The notes under the pieces were generated by a model, which did no database searches, was not told where the DNA came from, and saw only the letters and a program-made list of their open reading frames with translations. Below are positions 55,498 through 64,000 of a stretch of 64,000 nucleotides of DNA, in pieces. The first letter of the stretch is position 1; every line of letters starts with the position of its first letter. The position numbers and the translations under genes were made by a program. Origin of the DNA: CAVVGZ01 sp963747965 (GTDB lineage Bacteria > Chloroflexota > Anaerolineae > Anaerolineales > Anaerolineaceae); NCBI GenBank assembly GCA_963747965.1, contig CAVVGZ010000007.1, forward strand, positions 868,001 to 932,000, in the 5' to 3' direction.

Positions 55498-56781
55498 ATG
55501 TCACAGATTTGCCAATTGCGAAAAGATATAATAATTAATACCGTACTTACCCCGGCATACTGCCGGCAGGATTTCCTGGTATTTTCCAGGTCAAATTGGA
55601 TTTTTATAACGAAAGAACCTTTGATTTCCAGGAAAAGGTTGAAAAATAAACTGGTTGAGCTGGCTGTCCTATTTTTACGAATTGGTTTTACCTCTTTCGG
55701 AGGACCAGCCGCTCACAATTCCTTGATGCATCTTGAATTTGTTGAAAAAAGGAAATGGTTGGACGAACAAAAGTTCCTGGATTTGATGGGAGCGGCCAAC
55801 CTCATTCCGGGACCGAATTCAACTGAACTTGCGATGCATATCGGTTACCAGCGCGCTGGATGGCGAGGATTTATTATTGCGGGATGCTGTTTCATCCTGC
55901 CTGCGATGAGTTTGACTATCCTGCTTACCTATTATTACAAAAATTTTGGAACACTGCTTATTGCAGAACAGATCCTCTATGCCATAAAACCAGTTATTAT
56001 TGCAATTATCCTCAAGGCGATATTATCTTTGGGAAAAAGTGTTCTAATAGGTGTCGAGGAGATCATCATTGCAGCAGCCGCACTGGGAATGTATTTCCTG
56101 GGAGTCAATGAAATCCTAATCCTCCTGGTGTGCGGTTTAATGATGACAATCCTTAAGAGGCTGCAGCAGTTGAATTCTCCATTGGCGGCAATGGTATTTC
56201 TTCCTGGATTTTTAGCCTATCCATTGTTTCATTTTATCCAATCTGGAGAGCAGCCCTATCTTCCTTCCACTTTATTTCTTAGTTTCGTAAAGATTGGATC
56301 TGTTCTATATGGAAGCGGGTATGTGTTACTGGCTTTCCTGGAGGGGGAATTTGTTAAGCGTTTGGGGTGGTTAACCTATGCGCAGTTGGTGGATGTCGTT
56401 GCAATTGGGCAGGTCACCCCTGGCCCTTTGTTCACCACAGCCACCAGTATTGGCTATTTGCTGGATGGAATCAATGGGGCAATTCTGTCGACCACCGGAA
56501 TATTCCTTCCAGCATTTATTTTTGTAGCCATCTCCTTTCCTCTTGTCCCCCACCTGCGCAAGTCTGTATGGTCTTCTGCTTTCCTTAATGGGGTAAATGC
56601 ATCCTCCCTGGCCTTAATGACCGGGGTGAGTATTAAACTGGCGCGTGTATCTTTTGTGGATCCGTTTACCATCGTACTTGGATTGGTGGCTGTCATACTG
56701 GTTTTTCGCAGCAAAGTTAATCCCACCTGGTTTATCCTAGGAGGTGCTTTGATTGGAGCGCTTAAAGCATTAATTGGATAG
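55498..56781 (+). CDS. Chromate transporter (CHR family, two-domain)
   Basis: The 427-residue reading frame contains two CHR domains. The first opens GFTSFGGPAAHNSLMHLEFVEKRKWLDEQ with NLIPGPNSTELAMHIGYQRAG. The second has FVKIGSVLYGSGYVLLAFLEGEFV and VAIGQVTPGPLFTTATSIGYLLDG. The first ~40 residues do not look like the family; a TTG start at 55636, after CCAGGAAAAGG, is plausible and would remove them. It is an inner-membrane exporter, annotated as chromate/sulfate efflux by homology. The true substrate is unknown. Confidence 0.86.
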   Translation: MSQICQLRKDIIINTVLTPAYCRQDFLVFSRSNWIFITKEPLISRKRLKNKLVELAVLFLRIGFTSFGGPAAHNSLMHLEFVEKRKWLDEQKFLDLMGAANLIPGPNSTELAMHIGYQRAGWRGFIIAGCCFILPAMSLTILLTYYYKNFGTLLIAEQILYAIKPVIIAIILKAILSLGKSVLIGVEEIIIAAAALGMYFLGVNEILILLVCGLMMTILKRLQQLNSPLAAMVFLPGFLAYPLFHFIQSGEQPYLPSTLFLSFVKIGSVLYGSGYVLLAFLEGEFVKRLGWLTYAQLVDVVAIGQVTPGPLFTTATSIGYLLDGINGAILSTTGIFLPAFIFVAISFPLVPHLRKSVWSSAFLNGVNASSLALMTGVSIKLARVSFVDPFTIVLGLVAVILVFRSKVNPTWFILGGALIGALKALIG

Positions 56782-57154
56782 AGATACTGCTGCCTAAGGG
56801 CTGGGGCGGATGGAAAATCCCAAGGTTAATTATTCATATAAACTTATGAGCCTACCCCAGAAATTGTAGATACTCACCACGGACAATTAAAATGGCGGGA
56901 ACATTCCTCAGGGACATTCCTTTGAATGAAAGGTTTAGATCCAAAATCAGGATAAAATATTAAACACCATATTGCTTTACCGGTTTTCATTGGCAATTGA
57001 CAGGTACAGAAAATCATTTTATAAGGATCAACCTATTATAAAATTATCTGGCCGGAAAAATATTGGACCGATTTTTTCTATTAGTATCGGACCTCCAGGG
57101 AAAAAATTCTAATAATCTACTCCGCACCTCATGATAATAACCTAAGGAAAGAAC
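56782..57154. other. Intergenic region holding promoter and leader of the UbiD-AcnX operon
   Basis: No gene. It contains the promoter at 56997-57025 and a ~120-base leader. The leader holds a hairpin with arms GGaCCGAT and ATCGGaCC (57064-57092, one A-A mismatch). The leader could carry regulatory information, but I recognise no known riboswitch. Confidence 0.5.
56997..57025 (+). promoter_or_regulatory. Near-consensus sigma-70 promoter of the UbiD-AcnX operon
   Basis: TTGACA (56997-57002), an exact 17-base spacer and TATAAG (57020-57025). A second weaker -10 (TATAAA) lies about 13 bases further on. Confidence 0.65.
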
Positions 57155-58456
57155 ATGACACTCCGAGAGTACCTTCATCAGTTGGACCAGCAAAGAGAAC
57201 TCATCCACATTAAAGAACCGGTTTCAAAAACTTATGACGCAGCAGCCATATTAAAGAAATTGGAACCTCGACCGGTGCTTTTTGAAAATATCATCGAATC
57301 CCAATTTCGGGTGGCAGGAAATTTGTTTTGCTCCAAGGATTCCTTCGCACGCTACTTTGGAATTAATAAAACTGATATCATACCGGGATTAAGCCAGGCC
57401 ATCCAAAACAGGACGATGCCGGTAGTAGTTCACGATGCTCCCTGCCAGGAAGTGGTTGAAATGCATCCGGACCTGGATGAACTGCCCATATTGAGGCATT
57501 GCAAGTTTGATGGCGGAAACTATATCAGTTCTGGAATAACAATTGCCAGGCATCCCAGGTACGGCCAGAATGTGGATTTTCACCGTGCTATGCAAATCTC
57601 CAGGAATAAATTAGTGTTAAGGGTGGTCCGTTCTCGCCATTTTGACAGGTTCCTGCAGGAACTGGGACAGGTTGATATCGCAATTTGTATCGGCAACCCT
57701 CCCAATGTCCTGGCAGCCGCCGCCACTTCTGTTGAAATTGGTGTCGATGAAATGGCCATTGCAAACTCCCTGCAGCCCGTAACAGTCGTTCGGGCACAAA
57801 CCGTCGATCTCCTGGTCCCAGCAGAGGCAGAATTTATCCTTGAAGGAACAATTTATAACGACCGGAGACACGCAGAAGGGCCATTTGTAGATTTAACGGA
57901 AACATACGATGTGATTCGCAATGAACCGGTATTTGAATTGAAAGCCATTACCCACCGGAAGGATGCTATCTGGCAGGCTCTATTACCTGGAGCGCTGGAA
58001 CATAAATTATTAATGGGCATGCCCCGTGAACCAACCATCTATAGTAAAGTAAACCAGGTTGTTCAATGTGTGGATGTGAACGTCAATCCAGGAGGATGCT
58101 CCTGGCTCCATGCCATCGTAAAAATCCGCAAAACAGCGGAAGAGGATGGCATGAAAGCCATAGAAGCGGCCATGGATGGCCATCGCTCCTGCAAACATGT
58201 CTACATTGTGGATGAGGATATCGATATCTACAATCCTATGGAAGTTGAGTGGGCAATGGCAACCCGTTTTCAAGCTCATCGAGATATGGTTATCTATCCA
58301 GACCAGCCCGGTTCCAGCCTGGATCCGAGCTCCGAGGCAAACACATATAATACAACCAAGGTTGGATTTGATCTCACCAAACCTCTTTATTCCTCCGGAA
58401 AATCATTTGAAAGAGCTGCTTTTCCGGAAATTGACCTGAAAAAATTCGAACTGTAA
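57155..58456 (+). CDS. UbiD-family decarboxylase (candidate anhydromevalonate-phosphate decarboxylase)
   Basis: This 433-residue UbiD protein needs prenylated FMN made by UbiX. Typical blocks are LREYLHQLDQQRELIHIKEPV, FRVAGNLFCSKDSFARYFGI, DLDELPILRHCKFDGGNYISSGITIAR, the flavin/catalytic region VDLLVPAEAEFILEG and NDRRHAEGPFVDLTETYD (Arg-Glu active-site stretch), and VDEDIDIYNPMEVEWAMATRFQ. It heads an operon with aconitase X large and small subunits. In archaea the UbiD protein of such a set decarboxylates trans-anhydromevalonate 5-phosphate to isopentenyl phosphate. No ubiX gene is in the window. AAGGAAAG precedes the ATG. Confidence 0.87.
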   Translation: MTLREYLHQLDQQRELIHIKEPVSKTYDAAAILKKLEPRPVLFENIIESQFRVAGNLFCSKDSFARYFGINKTDIIPGLSQAIQNRTMPVVVHDAPCQEVVEMHPDLDELPILRHCKFDGGNYISSGITIARHPRYGQNVDFHRAMQISRNKLVLRVVRSRHFDRFLQELGQVDIAICIGNPPNVLAAAATSVEIGVDEMAIANSLQPVTVVRAQTVDLLVPAEAEFILEGTIYNDRRHAEGPFVDLTETYDVIRNEPVFELKAITHRKDAIWQALLPGALEHKLLMGMPREPTIYSKVNQVVQCVDVNVNPGGCSWLHAIVKIRKTAEEDGMKAIEAAMDGHRSCKHVYIVDEDIDIYNPMEVEWAMATRFQAHRDMVIYPDQPGSSLDPSSEANTYNTTKVGFDLTKPLYSSGKSFERAAFPEIDLKKFEL

Positions 58457-58462
58457 ACGCAT

Positions 58463-59662
58463 ATGCAATTGCAAACCCAAGAAATTCAAATGTTACAGGG
58501 TAATTTAGGATGGGCAGCCCAAAAATCCATGGAAATTCTTGTGGCGCTTGGCAAAATCTATGGCGCCAGACGAATGATACCGGTTACATCAGTCCAGATC
58601 TCTGGCGTAAGTTATGCCAACCTGGGGGAAGCCGGATTGCAGTTCCTGGATGAAATGGCACAGGGCGGCGGGAAAACCAGGGTATTAACCACCCTCAACC
58701 CCGCAGGGATGGACATTGAAAACTGGCAGATACTTGGAATCGATGAAAAATTTGCCGCCAACCAGATGCGGGTTATTGATGCTTATGCAAGGATGAATGT
58801 AGTTACAACATGCACCTGCACGCCATATTTGTCCGGGAATCTTCCCCACTACGGAGAGCATATTGCCTGGGCAGAAAGCAGTGCAGTTTGCTATGCCAAT
58901 TCGGTCATTGGTGCCAGAACAAATCGGGAAGGTGGACCTAGTGCCCTGGCTGCTGCCTTGACCGGGGTCACACCAGAATATGGTTATCACATGAGGGCTG
59001 AACGAGAACCATCCATTACTATCCGGGTTAATGCAGAAATGGAACACAACCACCAGTTTGGTGCCCTGGGACAAGCGCTTAGCAAAGTCTTTGAGGATCA
59101 ATCCATACGCCCAATTCCCTATATCGAGGGGATTTCCCAGGCAACACTGGAGAACCTCAAATCGTTTTGTGCAAGTTTTGCTACTTATTGCGGGGGAGCA
59201 CTTTTTCATATGGAGAATATTACTCCAGAGAGCAACTTATACCCCGCACCGGATAGGTTGGTTATCCTAAACAATAAGGATATTGAGAGTTCGATCGAAA
59301 CAATGCATTCTGTTTATGAAGAGACGATAGATTTTATCAGTTTGGGATGCCCGCACCTCTCCATCAAGGAAATTGCCCGAATCGCAGAATTGCTCCAGGG
59401 TAAAAAAGTAACCAAAGAGTTCTGGATAACCACATCCCGGCCAACCAAGAAAATTGCCGATTCGATGGGCTATTCAAAAATAATTGAGGACAGTGGAGCA
59501 AAATTTGCTGTTGATACTTGCTGCGTTGTTGCTCCAATCAAAGGGAGATTCCGGGCAATCGCAACAGACAGTGCCAAAGCCTGTTATTATGCCTTTGCTC
59601 AAAATAATATGAAAACACGCCTGCTCTCCTTCGACGATACCGTTTTTGAGGCTTTAAAATGA
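58463..59662 (+). CDS. Aconitase X large subunit (candidate phosphomevalonate dehydratase)
   Basis: This 399-residue AcnX large subunit coordinates an iron-sulfur cluster, with candidate ligands at Cys117/119 (TTCTCTPY), Cys296 (GCPHLS) and Cys353/354 (DTCCVV). Other AcnX blocks are ANSVIGARTNREGGPSALAAALTG, TPEYGYHMRAER and FWITTSRPTKKIADSMGY. It is split from its swivel domain, as in archaeal phosphomevalonate dehydratase; the main alternative is a hydroxyproline dehydratase. It starts 6 bases after the ubiD-like stop and overlaps the small subunit by ATGA. Confidence 0.85.
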   Translation: MQLQTQEIQMLQGNLGWAAQKSMEILVALGKIYGARRMIPVTSVQISGVSYANLGEAGLQFLDEMAQGGGKTRVLTTLNPAGMDIENWQILGIDEKFAANQMRVIDAYARMNVVTTCTCTPYLSGNLPHYGEHIAWAESSAVCYANSVIGARTNREGGPSALAAALTGVTPEYGYHMRAEREPSITIRVNAEMEHNHQFGALGQALSKVFEDQSIRPIPYIEGISQATLENLKSFCASFATYCGGALFHMENITPESNLYPAPDRLVILNNKDIESSIETMHSVYEETIDFISLGCPHLSIKEIARIAELLQGKKVTKEFWITTSRPTKKIADSMGYSKIIEDSGAKFAVDTCCVVAPIKGRFRAIATDSAKACYYAFAQNNMKTRLLSFDDTVFEALK

Positions 59663-60051
59663 AACTTTCGGGCAGGAAAATATATCAAGGAATGGTAAAA
59701 GGAAAAGCCCTGGTCACTCAAATGGGTATCTCCTTTTACGGTGGTGTCGATCCAGATACCGGGGTCATATCCGAGAAAGATCATGAGCTCCTTGGTAAGA
59801 ATATTTCAGGGACAATTTTAGTATTCCCTCGTGGTAAAGGCTCTACGGTTGGATCCTATACATTGTACCGCTTGAAAAAAAATGGGCTCGCTCCAGCGGC
59901 AATCATTAACAAGGATTGTGAGACAATCACCGCCGTGGGCTGCATTATTTCTGAAATCCCCTGCATTGACCAGATAGAGATTGAAACTCTGGAAACAGGC
60001 ATGGTTTTGCTGGTAAATGGAGAGGAAGGGACTGTAGAAGTTGTTTGTTAA
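59659..60051 (+). CDS. Aconitase X small (swivel) subunit, DUF126
   Basis: This 130-residue swivelling domain carries the family loop TILVFPRGKGSTVGSYTLYRL, containing the conserved Ser, then APAAIINKDCETITAVGCIISEIPCID. It completes the active site of the large subunit encoded just upstream, with which it overlaps by ATGA. It is the last gene of the UbiD-AcnX operon. Confidence 0.87.
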   Translation: MKLSGRKIYQGMVKGKALVTQMGISFYGGVDPDTGVISEKDHELLGKNISGTILVFPRGKGSTVGSYTLYRLKKNGLAPAAIINKDCETITAVGCIISEIPCIDQIEIETLETGMVLLVNGEEGTVEVVC

Positions 60052-60476
60052 TTCATTATTACTATTTACTGCCAGAAATCCTTTCATTGAAAATAAGGTT
60101 GCGGCAAATCCATTTGAATTTTCTGGCAATTGATCCTGGCTGATTGGATTCAACAACAACCATGAAGACCGGTAATCAAGGGCAAAATCCACCAATATAG
60201 GGCATATTCCGAATATATTTTCAAGATCGTCAGTTTTTACCAGCGATTTACCTCAACAGATCCTAAAACACGCCATTAGGACGAATACTTTCTTTTGAAA
60301 ACATGGATTTTTTGGAAATTGCAGAAATCGGATTTAACGAAATATTCCTATAAAAGTGGTAATGAATCGAGAATTGCCAGCCGAAAATAATAATCGATAA
60401 ATCGCGCTAAAATTAAATAAATATGCCGATTTACCTGTTTGATCAATTTGCAAACAAATGAAGCAGGAGAGAAGTA
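60052..60476. other. Intergenic region, nothing recognised
   Basis: A 425-base AT-rich spacer. It ends in AGGAG, the ribosome binding site of the next gene. No gene, RNA or strong hairpin was recognised. Confidence 0.5.
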
Positions 60477-62918
60477 ATGACAAATACACCGGAAATTGAC
60501 GTTAAAAGAAGGCGACGCGGCGAAAAACCAACCAAACGTGCCGAGGCACCTGTCAGGCAGGATACTGATGAAACCTCACAACCCTCCTCCGGAGGAACAT
60601 CCTTTATCCCCGCCGGCACCGCCGGTACCGGCGGTACCTCCATGCCTTCCATGGGTAAAATGGGGACAGGCTGCGGCGGGTTCATCGTTATCCTGATCAT
60701 CGCCCTATACCTAATTTTTTCCGGCGGACTCGGCGGGGTAGAACAAGTTTCTGATGTACAGCCCCCAAATGAGTATGCAACCGAAGTCCAGCAGCCCCAA
60801 ACCCAGGTATCAACTGCCACTCCCCGTCCAACCAAGGTAGCTGCAGCCGGACAGGCTGGGCAGGATTGGCTGGTTATGCTCTACCAGAATGCTGATGACC
60901 AGGTTCTGGAGCAGGATGTATTCCTGGACCTCAATGAGGCGGAAAAAATCGGCTCATCAGACAGAGTGACAATAGTCTCCCAGATTGACCGCTTTCGCGG
61001 GGCATTCGAGGGAGATGGCGACTGGCATACCACCCGCCGTTACCTGGTAACCCAGGATAATAATCTCAATATCGTAAACTCCGAGCTGGTGGATGAACCC
61101 GGGGAAGTGAACATGGCTGCCGGAGAATCCCTGGTTGATTTCGTTGCCTGGGCTACGGAAAATTATCCAGCCGATCGGACGGTATTAATTCTATCTGACC
61201 ACGGTTTAGGCTGGCCTGGCGGGTGGAGTGACCCAAATCCAGGCAGGTCAGATCCAGGAAAAGCGCCGCTTACAAATTATCTAAAGGGCGATCACTTATA
61301 CCTTTCTGAATTGGATCAGACCCTGGCTGCCATCCAGCAACAAAATATTGTCCAAAAATTCGATATTATCGGGATGGATGCCTGCCTGATGAGCCAGTTG
61401 GAGGTGTATTCTGCCCTCCAGCCGTATGCTAATTACGCAGTCGCATCCGAAGAAACAGAACCCGGTCTGGGCTGGGCGTATGCAGGATTTTTAGATCTTT
61501 TAGTCAATAACCCGGATATGAGCCCCGAACAGGTGGCGGCAAATATCGTGGAGACCTATATCGAGGAAGATCAAAGAATTGTTGACAACAATGCCAGGGC
61601 GGATTATTTGCGCCAGGGATCCCAGATGGGTGGTTTCTTTGGGGCTCCAAGCATAAGTGCTGCGGCACTGACCAATCAGCTGGAACAAAATATAACCTTG
61701 AGTGCAGTGGATTTGAATGCGTTCCCGGAATTAATCGACCAATTTAATAACTTTGCTTACAGCCTGCAAAATGCAGACCAATCCATTATCGCCAGTGCCC
61801 GCAACTACGCTCAATCTTATACAAGCATATTTGGCAACCAGGTACCAAAATCGTATATCGATTTAGGCCATTTTACCCTGCTAATTCAGAAAAACGTAAA
61901 GGATTCAACAGTAAATAAAGCCGCAAGTGGGTTGATCAATGCTCTAGACCAAATTATCATCGCCGAAAAACATGGCTCTTCAAAACCCGGGTCATCAGGG
62001 ATTGCTATTTATTTCCCAAATTCCACATTGTACAGGAATCCTTACAGTGGTCCTCAATCTTACCTGGAATTAGCCGACCGGTTTGCGAATATCTCTCTAT
62101 GGGATGATTTTCTCGCTTACCATTACCTGGATAGGGCTTTCCAGCCGGATGCAGCTGAACCGGTTTTACCATCCAGTTCTGAAACCACCAGAGCCCCAGG
62201 TTCCGGGAATATCTCCATCTCGGATATCACTGCATCAAGAGACGAAATCACTATCAACCAAACATCAGAACTCAGCGCAGAAATAACCGGGCAGAATATT
62301 GGTTATATATACCTGTTCGCCGGTTATTATGACCCGGGTTCAAACTCCATTTATGTTGCTGATACAGACTATTTGGAAAGTCCGGATACCCAGGAGTTGA
62401 ATGGAGTGTATTATCCTGTTTGGCCAGAGGCTGAGACCTTTAAAATGAACTTTGAATGGGAGCCAGTATTATTCTCCATGACGGATGGTGAACAATCCGA
62501 CCTGGCCCTTTTCAACCCGGAAGTTTATGGAATTTCGGGAGAACAGGCAGAATACTTTGTAAGCGGCACCTACACGTTCAAAGAAAGCGGAGACCAGCTA
62601 TACGCTCAAATGCATTTTATGGATGGCAAATTGTTCCAGATTTTTGGATTTAATGGTACGGATGAGACTGGCTCGCCGGCTGAAATCACCCCAAATGAAG
62701 GGGATGAATTTACCATTTCACAACGATGGATGGAGTTGAATGACCAGGGCGGGGTTAGCCGGGTTGTCACTGAACCCGGTGCGACAATAACCTTCGGCAG
62801 GGCTCCCATCACCTGGGAGATGGTCTACGCTCCTGCTGGAAAGTATGTGGTTGGATTTCTGGTAAGCGATATGGATGGAAACTTAACCCAGAGTTATACT
62901 CAGATCACAGTGAAATAA
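60477..62918 (+). CDS. Membrane-anchored clostripain-like (C11) cysteine peptidase
   Basis: This 813-residue protein has a cytoplasmic basic N-terminus (VKRRRRGEKPTKR), a Gly/Ser/Thr-rich stretch with GTGCGG, one transmembrane helix (about residues 65-80) and an extracytoplasmic C11 domain. Catalytic residues are His242 (ILSDHGLGW) and Cys303 (IIGMDACLMSQLEVYSAL), and YAVASEETEPGLGWAY is also typical. The C-terminal ~220 residues form a beta-rich domain (ISISDITASRDEITINQTSEL ...). The enzyme would cleave after basic residues outside the cell. AGGAG precedes the ATG. Confidence 0.87.
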   Translation: MTNTPEIDVKRRRRGEKPTKRAEAPVRQDTDETSQPSSGGTSFIPAGTAGTGGTSMPSMGKMGTGCGGFIVILIIALYLIFSGGLGGVEQVSDVQPPNEYATEVQQPQTQVSTATPRPTKVAAAGQAGQDWLVMLYQNADDQVLEQDVFLDLNEAEKIGSSDRVTIVSQIDRFRGAFEGDGDWHTTRRYLVTQDNNLNIVNSELVDEPGEVNMAAGESLVDFVAWATENYPADRTVLILSDHGLGWPGGWSDPNPGRSDPGKAPLTNYLKGDHLYLSELDQTLAAIQQQNIVQKFDIIGMDACLMSQLEVYSALQPYANYAVASEETEPGLGWAYAGFLDLLVNNPDMSPEQVAANIVETYIEEDQRIVDNNARADYLRQGSQMGGFFGAPSISAAALTNQLEQNITLSAVDLNAFPELIDQFNNFAYSLQNADQSIIASARNYAQSYTSIFGNQVPKSYIDLGHFTLLIQKNVKDSTVNKAASGLINALDQIIIAEKHGSSKPGSSGIAIYFPNSTLYRNPYSGPQSYLELADRFANISLWDDFLAYHYLDRAFQPDAAEPVLPSSSETTRAPGSGNISISDITASRDEITINQTSELSAEITGQNIGYIYLFAGYYDPGSNSIYVADTDYLESPDTQELNGVYYPVWPEAETFKMNFEWEPVLFSMTDGEQSDLALFNPEVYGISGEQAEYFVSGTYTFKESGDQLYAQMHFMDGKLFQIFGFNGTDETGSPAEITPNEGDEFTISQRWMELNDQGGVSRVVTEPGATITFGRAPITWEMVYAPAGKYVVGFLVSDMDGNLTQSYTQITVK

Positions 62919-62970
62919 TTCAGGGTTTTGCAAGGGGTGACCTTTGACCCCATTCCCGGCCGTATAAAAT

Positions 62971-63012
62971 TAAAATGGAGGAGTGTAAAACCAGATACCC
63001 TCCTCCATTTTA
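62971..63012. terminator. Bidirectional terminator between C11 peptidase and ABC ATPase genes
   Basis: A 13-bp stem TAAAATGGAGGAG paired with CTCCTCCATTTTA, with a 16-base loop, between convergent genes. Confidence 0.75.
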
Positions 63013-63030
63013 CATAATAACGTCCAGATA

Positions 63031-64000
63031 TCAACGCACAGCAGGAGAATTGACCCGGTCCTGGGAGGGGTCGAAAATGTGCATATGGTCCATATTAAAG
63101 ATAACCTGGGTATCCGATCCTATCTGAACCTGGGTACGAGGGTCCACCCTGGCTACGAAATTATTCTGACCGTTAACCAGGTATAAGAATATCTCATTGC
63201 CCATTAATTCGGTGACATCAACCTTGGCAGGAACTTGCGCGGCATGAATTCCCGCTGGAACAAAATCCGGATTATGGATATTTTCCGGACGGATACCAAA
63301 GATCACTTCTTTATCGGTATAATCCACGAAAGTTTCGCGCCGGTCATCCGGAATCCTGACCGAAAATCCCCCCGTATCAATATACAAGCCCTCGCCATCC
63401 TTGCGAATATGTGAGGGGAAGAAGTTCATTGCCGGGCTTCCAATGAATCCAGCCACAAACAGGTTATCCGGAAAGTCATATAACTTCTGGGGTGTATCCA
63501 TCTGTTGTAATATCCCTTTATTCATCACCGCAATGCGTGAAGCCATTGTCATAGCCTCAGTTTGGTCATGGGTAACATAGATGAAGGTGGTTTGAAGTTC
63601 ATAATGAAGTTTGCTGATTTCTGCTCTTGTTTGAACCCTTAATTTAGCATCCAGATTGGAGAGCGGTTCATCAAATAAGAATACTTTTGGATTGCGAACA
63701 ATCGCCCGGCCAACAGCAACCCGCTGCCTTTGACCCCCGGATAATTCTCTTGGTTTTCGTTTTAATAAATGCTCGATCTCCAATTTTCGGGCTGCGTTTT
63801 CGACCCTTTGATTAATTTCATCTTTCGGAATTTTGCGAAGTTTAAGCCCAAACGCCATATTATCAAACACTGTCATATGAGGATAGAGGGCATAGGATTG
63901 GAATACCATGGCGATATCGCGGTCTTTTGGTGCAATATCATTGACGATCACATCACCAATTCGTATTTCCCCTTCAGATACCTCTTCCAGTCCAGCCAGG
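63031..64000 (-). CDS. Sugar-type ABC transporter ATP-binding protein (MalK/UgpC type), 5' end cut
   Basis: This is about 322 codons of a MalK/MsmK/UgpC-like ATPase. The start and Walker A lie beyond the window; the frame is open at base 64000 (LAGLEEVSEGEIRIGDVIVND). Visible motifs are the Q-loop IAMVFQSYALYPHMTVFDNMAFGL, the signature ELSGGQRQRVAVGRAI, Walker B VFLFDEPLSNLDAKL and the H-loop YVTHDQTEAM. C-terminal OB/TOBE domains follow (FGIRPENIHNPD ... VDVTELMGNEIFLYLV). It energises uptake of an oligosaccharide or glycerol phosphate. Confidence 0.93.
   Translation of the reverse strand, partial: LAGLEEVSEGEIRIGDVIVNDIAPKDRDIAMVFQSYALYPHMTVFDNMAFGLKLRKIPKDEINQRVENAARKLEIEHLLKRKPRELSGGQRQRVAVGRAIVRNPKVFLFDEPLSNLDAKLRVQTRAEISKLHYELQTTFIYVTHDQTEAMTMASRIAVMNKGILQQMDTPQKLYDFPDNLFVAGFIGSPAMNFFPSHIRKDGEGLYIDTGGFSVRIPDDRRETFVDYTDKEVIFGIRPENIHNPDFVPAGIHAAQVPAKVDVTELMGNEIFLYLVNGQNNFVARVDPRTQVQIGSDTQVIFNMDHMHIFDPSQDRVNSPAVR

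Overview
The window looks like chromosomal DNA of an anaerobic Chloroflexota bacterium, most likely class Anaerolineae. This is an inference from gene content: FtsX/AttH-type ABC cassettes, LysM proteins with a zinc-ribbon head, GH13/GH57 alpha-glucan enzymes, a tatC-tatA-tatB cluster and a divergent FtsZ. No rRNA or other direct taxonomic marker is present. By eye, the first ~23 kb is more GC-rich than the rest. I see no insertion sequence, integrase, phage gene or CRISPR array.

Layout. 1-8.8 kb: DNA repair and RNA housekeeping genes (uvrA cut by the window edge, ruvA, a TrmH-type methyltransferase, ruvC, yebC) with an MFS transporter and an FAH-family hydrolase. 8.9-14.1 kb: tRNA-Val, an AttH-like lipoprotein with its FtsX permease and ATPase, then the tmRNA gene. 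14.2-17.4 kb: an RlmI-type methyltransferase and ligA. 17.5-23.0 kb: the most unusual block. It holds a small zinc-ribbon membrane protein, a secreted membrane protein ending in a Cys-Ala tail with 7 cysteines, a radical SAM/SPASM enzyme with a PqqD-like domain, a paralogue of that enzyme without cluster cysteines, and a methyltransferase. 23.0-29.4 kb: tRNA-Pro, a secreted trypsin-like protease and a gene-poor, decayed stretch that includes a multiply frameshifted membrane protein gene and a frameshifted aldehyde dehydrogenase. 29.4-34.7 kb: cell-envelope genes (M23-like lipoprotein, Tat-exported L,D-transpeptidase, LysM protein) and hemW. 34.9-37.6 kb: argG-argH. 37.7-44.5 kb: thioredoxin reductase, a FabL-like reductase, a cyclase-family hydrolase, a CapA-like lipoprotein, a thiolase and an amidinotransferase. 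44.9-52.3 kb: alpha-glucan/carbohydrate genes. 52.3-56.8 kb: an FtsZ homologue, the tat cluster and a chromate transporter. 57.2-60.1 kb: a UbiD-aconitase X operon. 60.5-64.0 kb: a clostripain-like peptidase and a sugar ABC ATPase cut by the window edge.

The two systems most worth following are these. (1) The 17.5-23.0 kb block has the architecture of a RiPP-like modification system whose likely substrate is the Cys-Ala tail of a membrane protein. (2) The UbiD/AcnX operon matches the phosphomevalonate dehydratase plus anhydromevalonate-phosphate decarboxylase pair of the archaeal mevalonate pathway.

A caution applies throughout. Seven otherwise conserved genes carry one single-base frameshift each (trmH, yebC, the first radical SAM gene, aldehyde dehydrogenase, argG, argH, GH57). 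Six of the seven need removal of one base. This may reflect sequence error rather than gene death, so any single-residue oddity reported here should be confirmed on reads.
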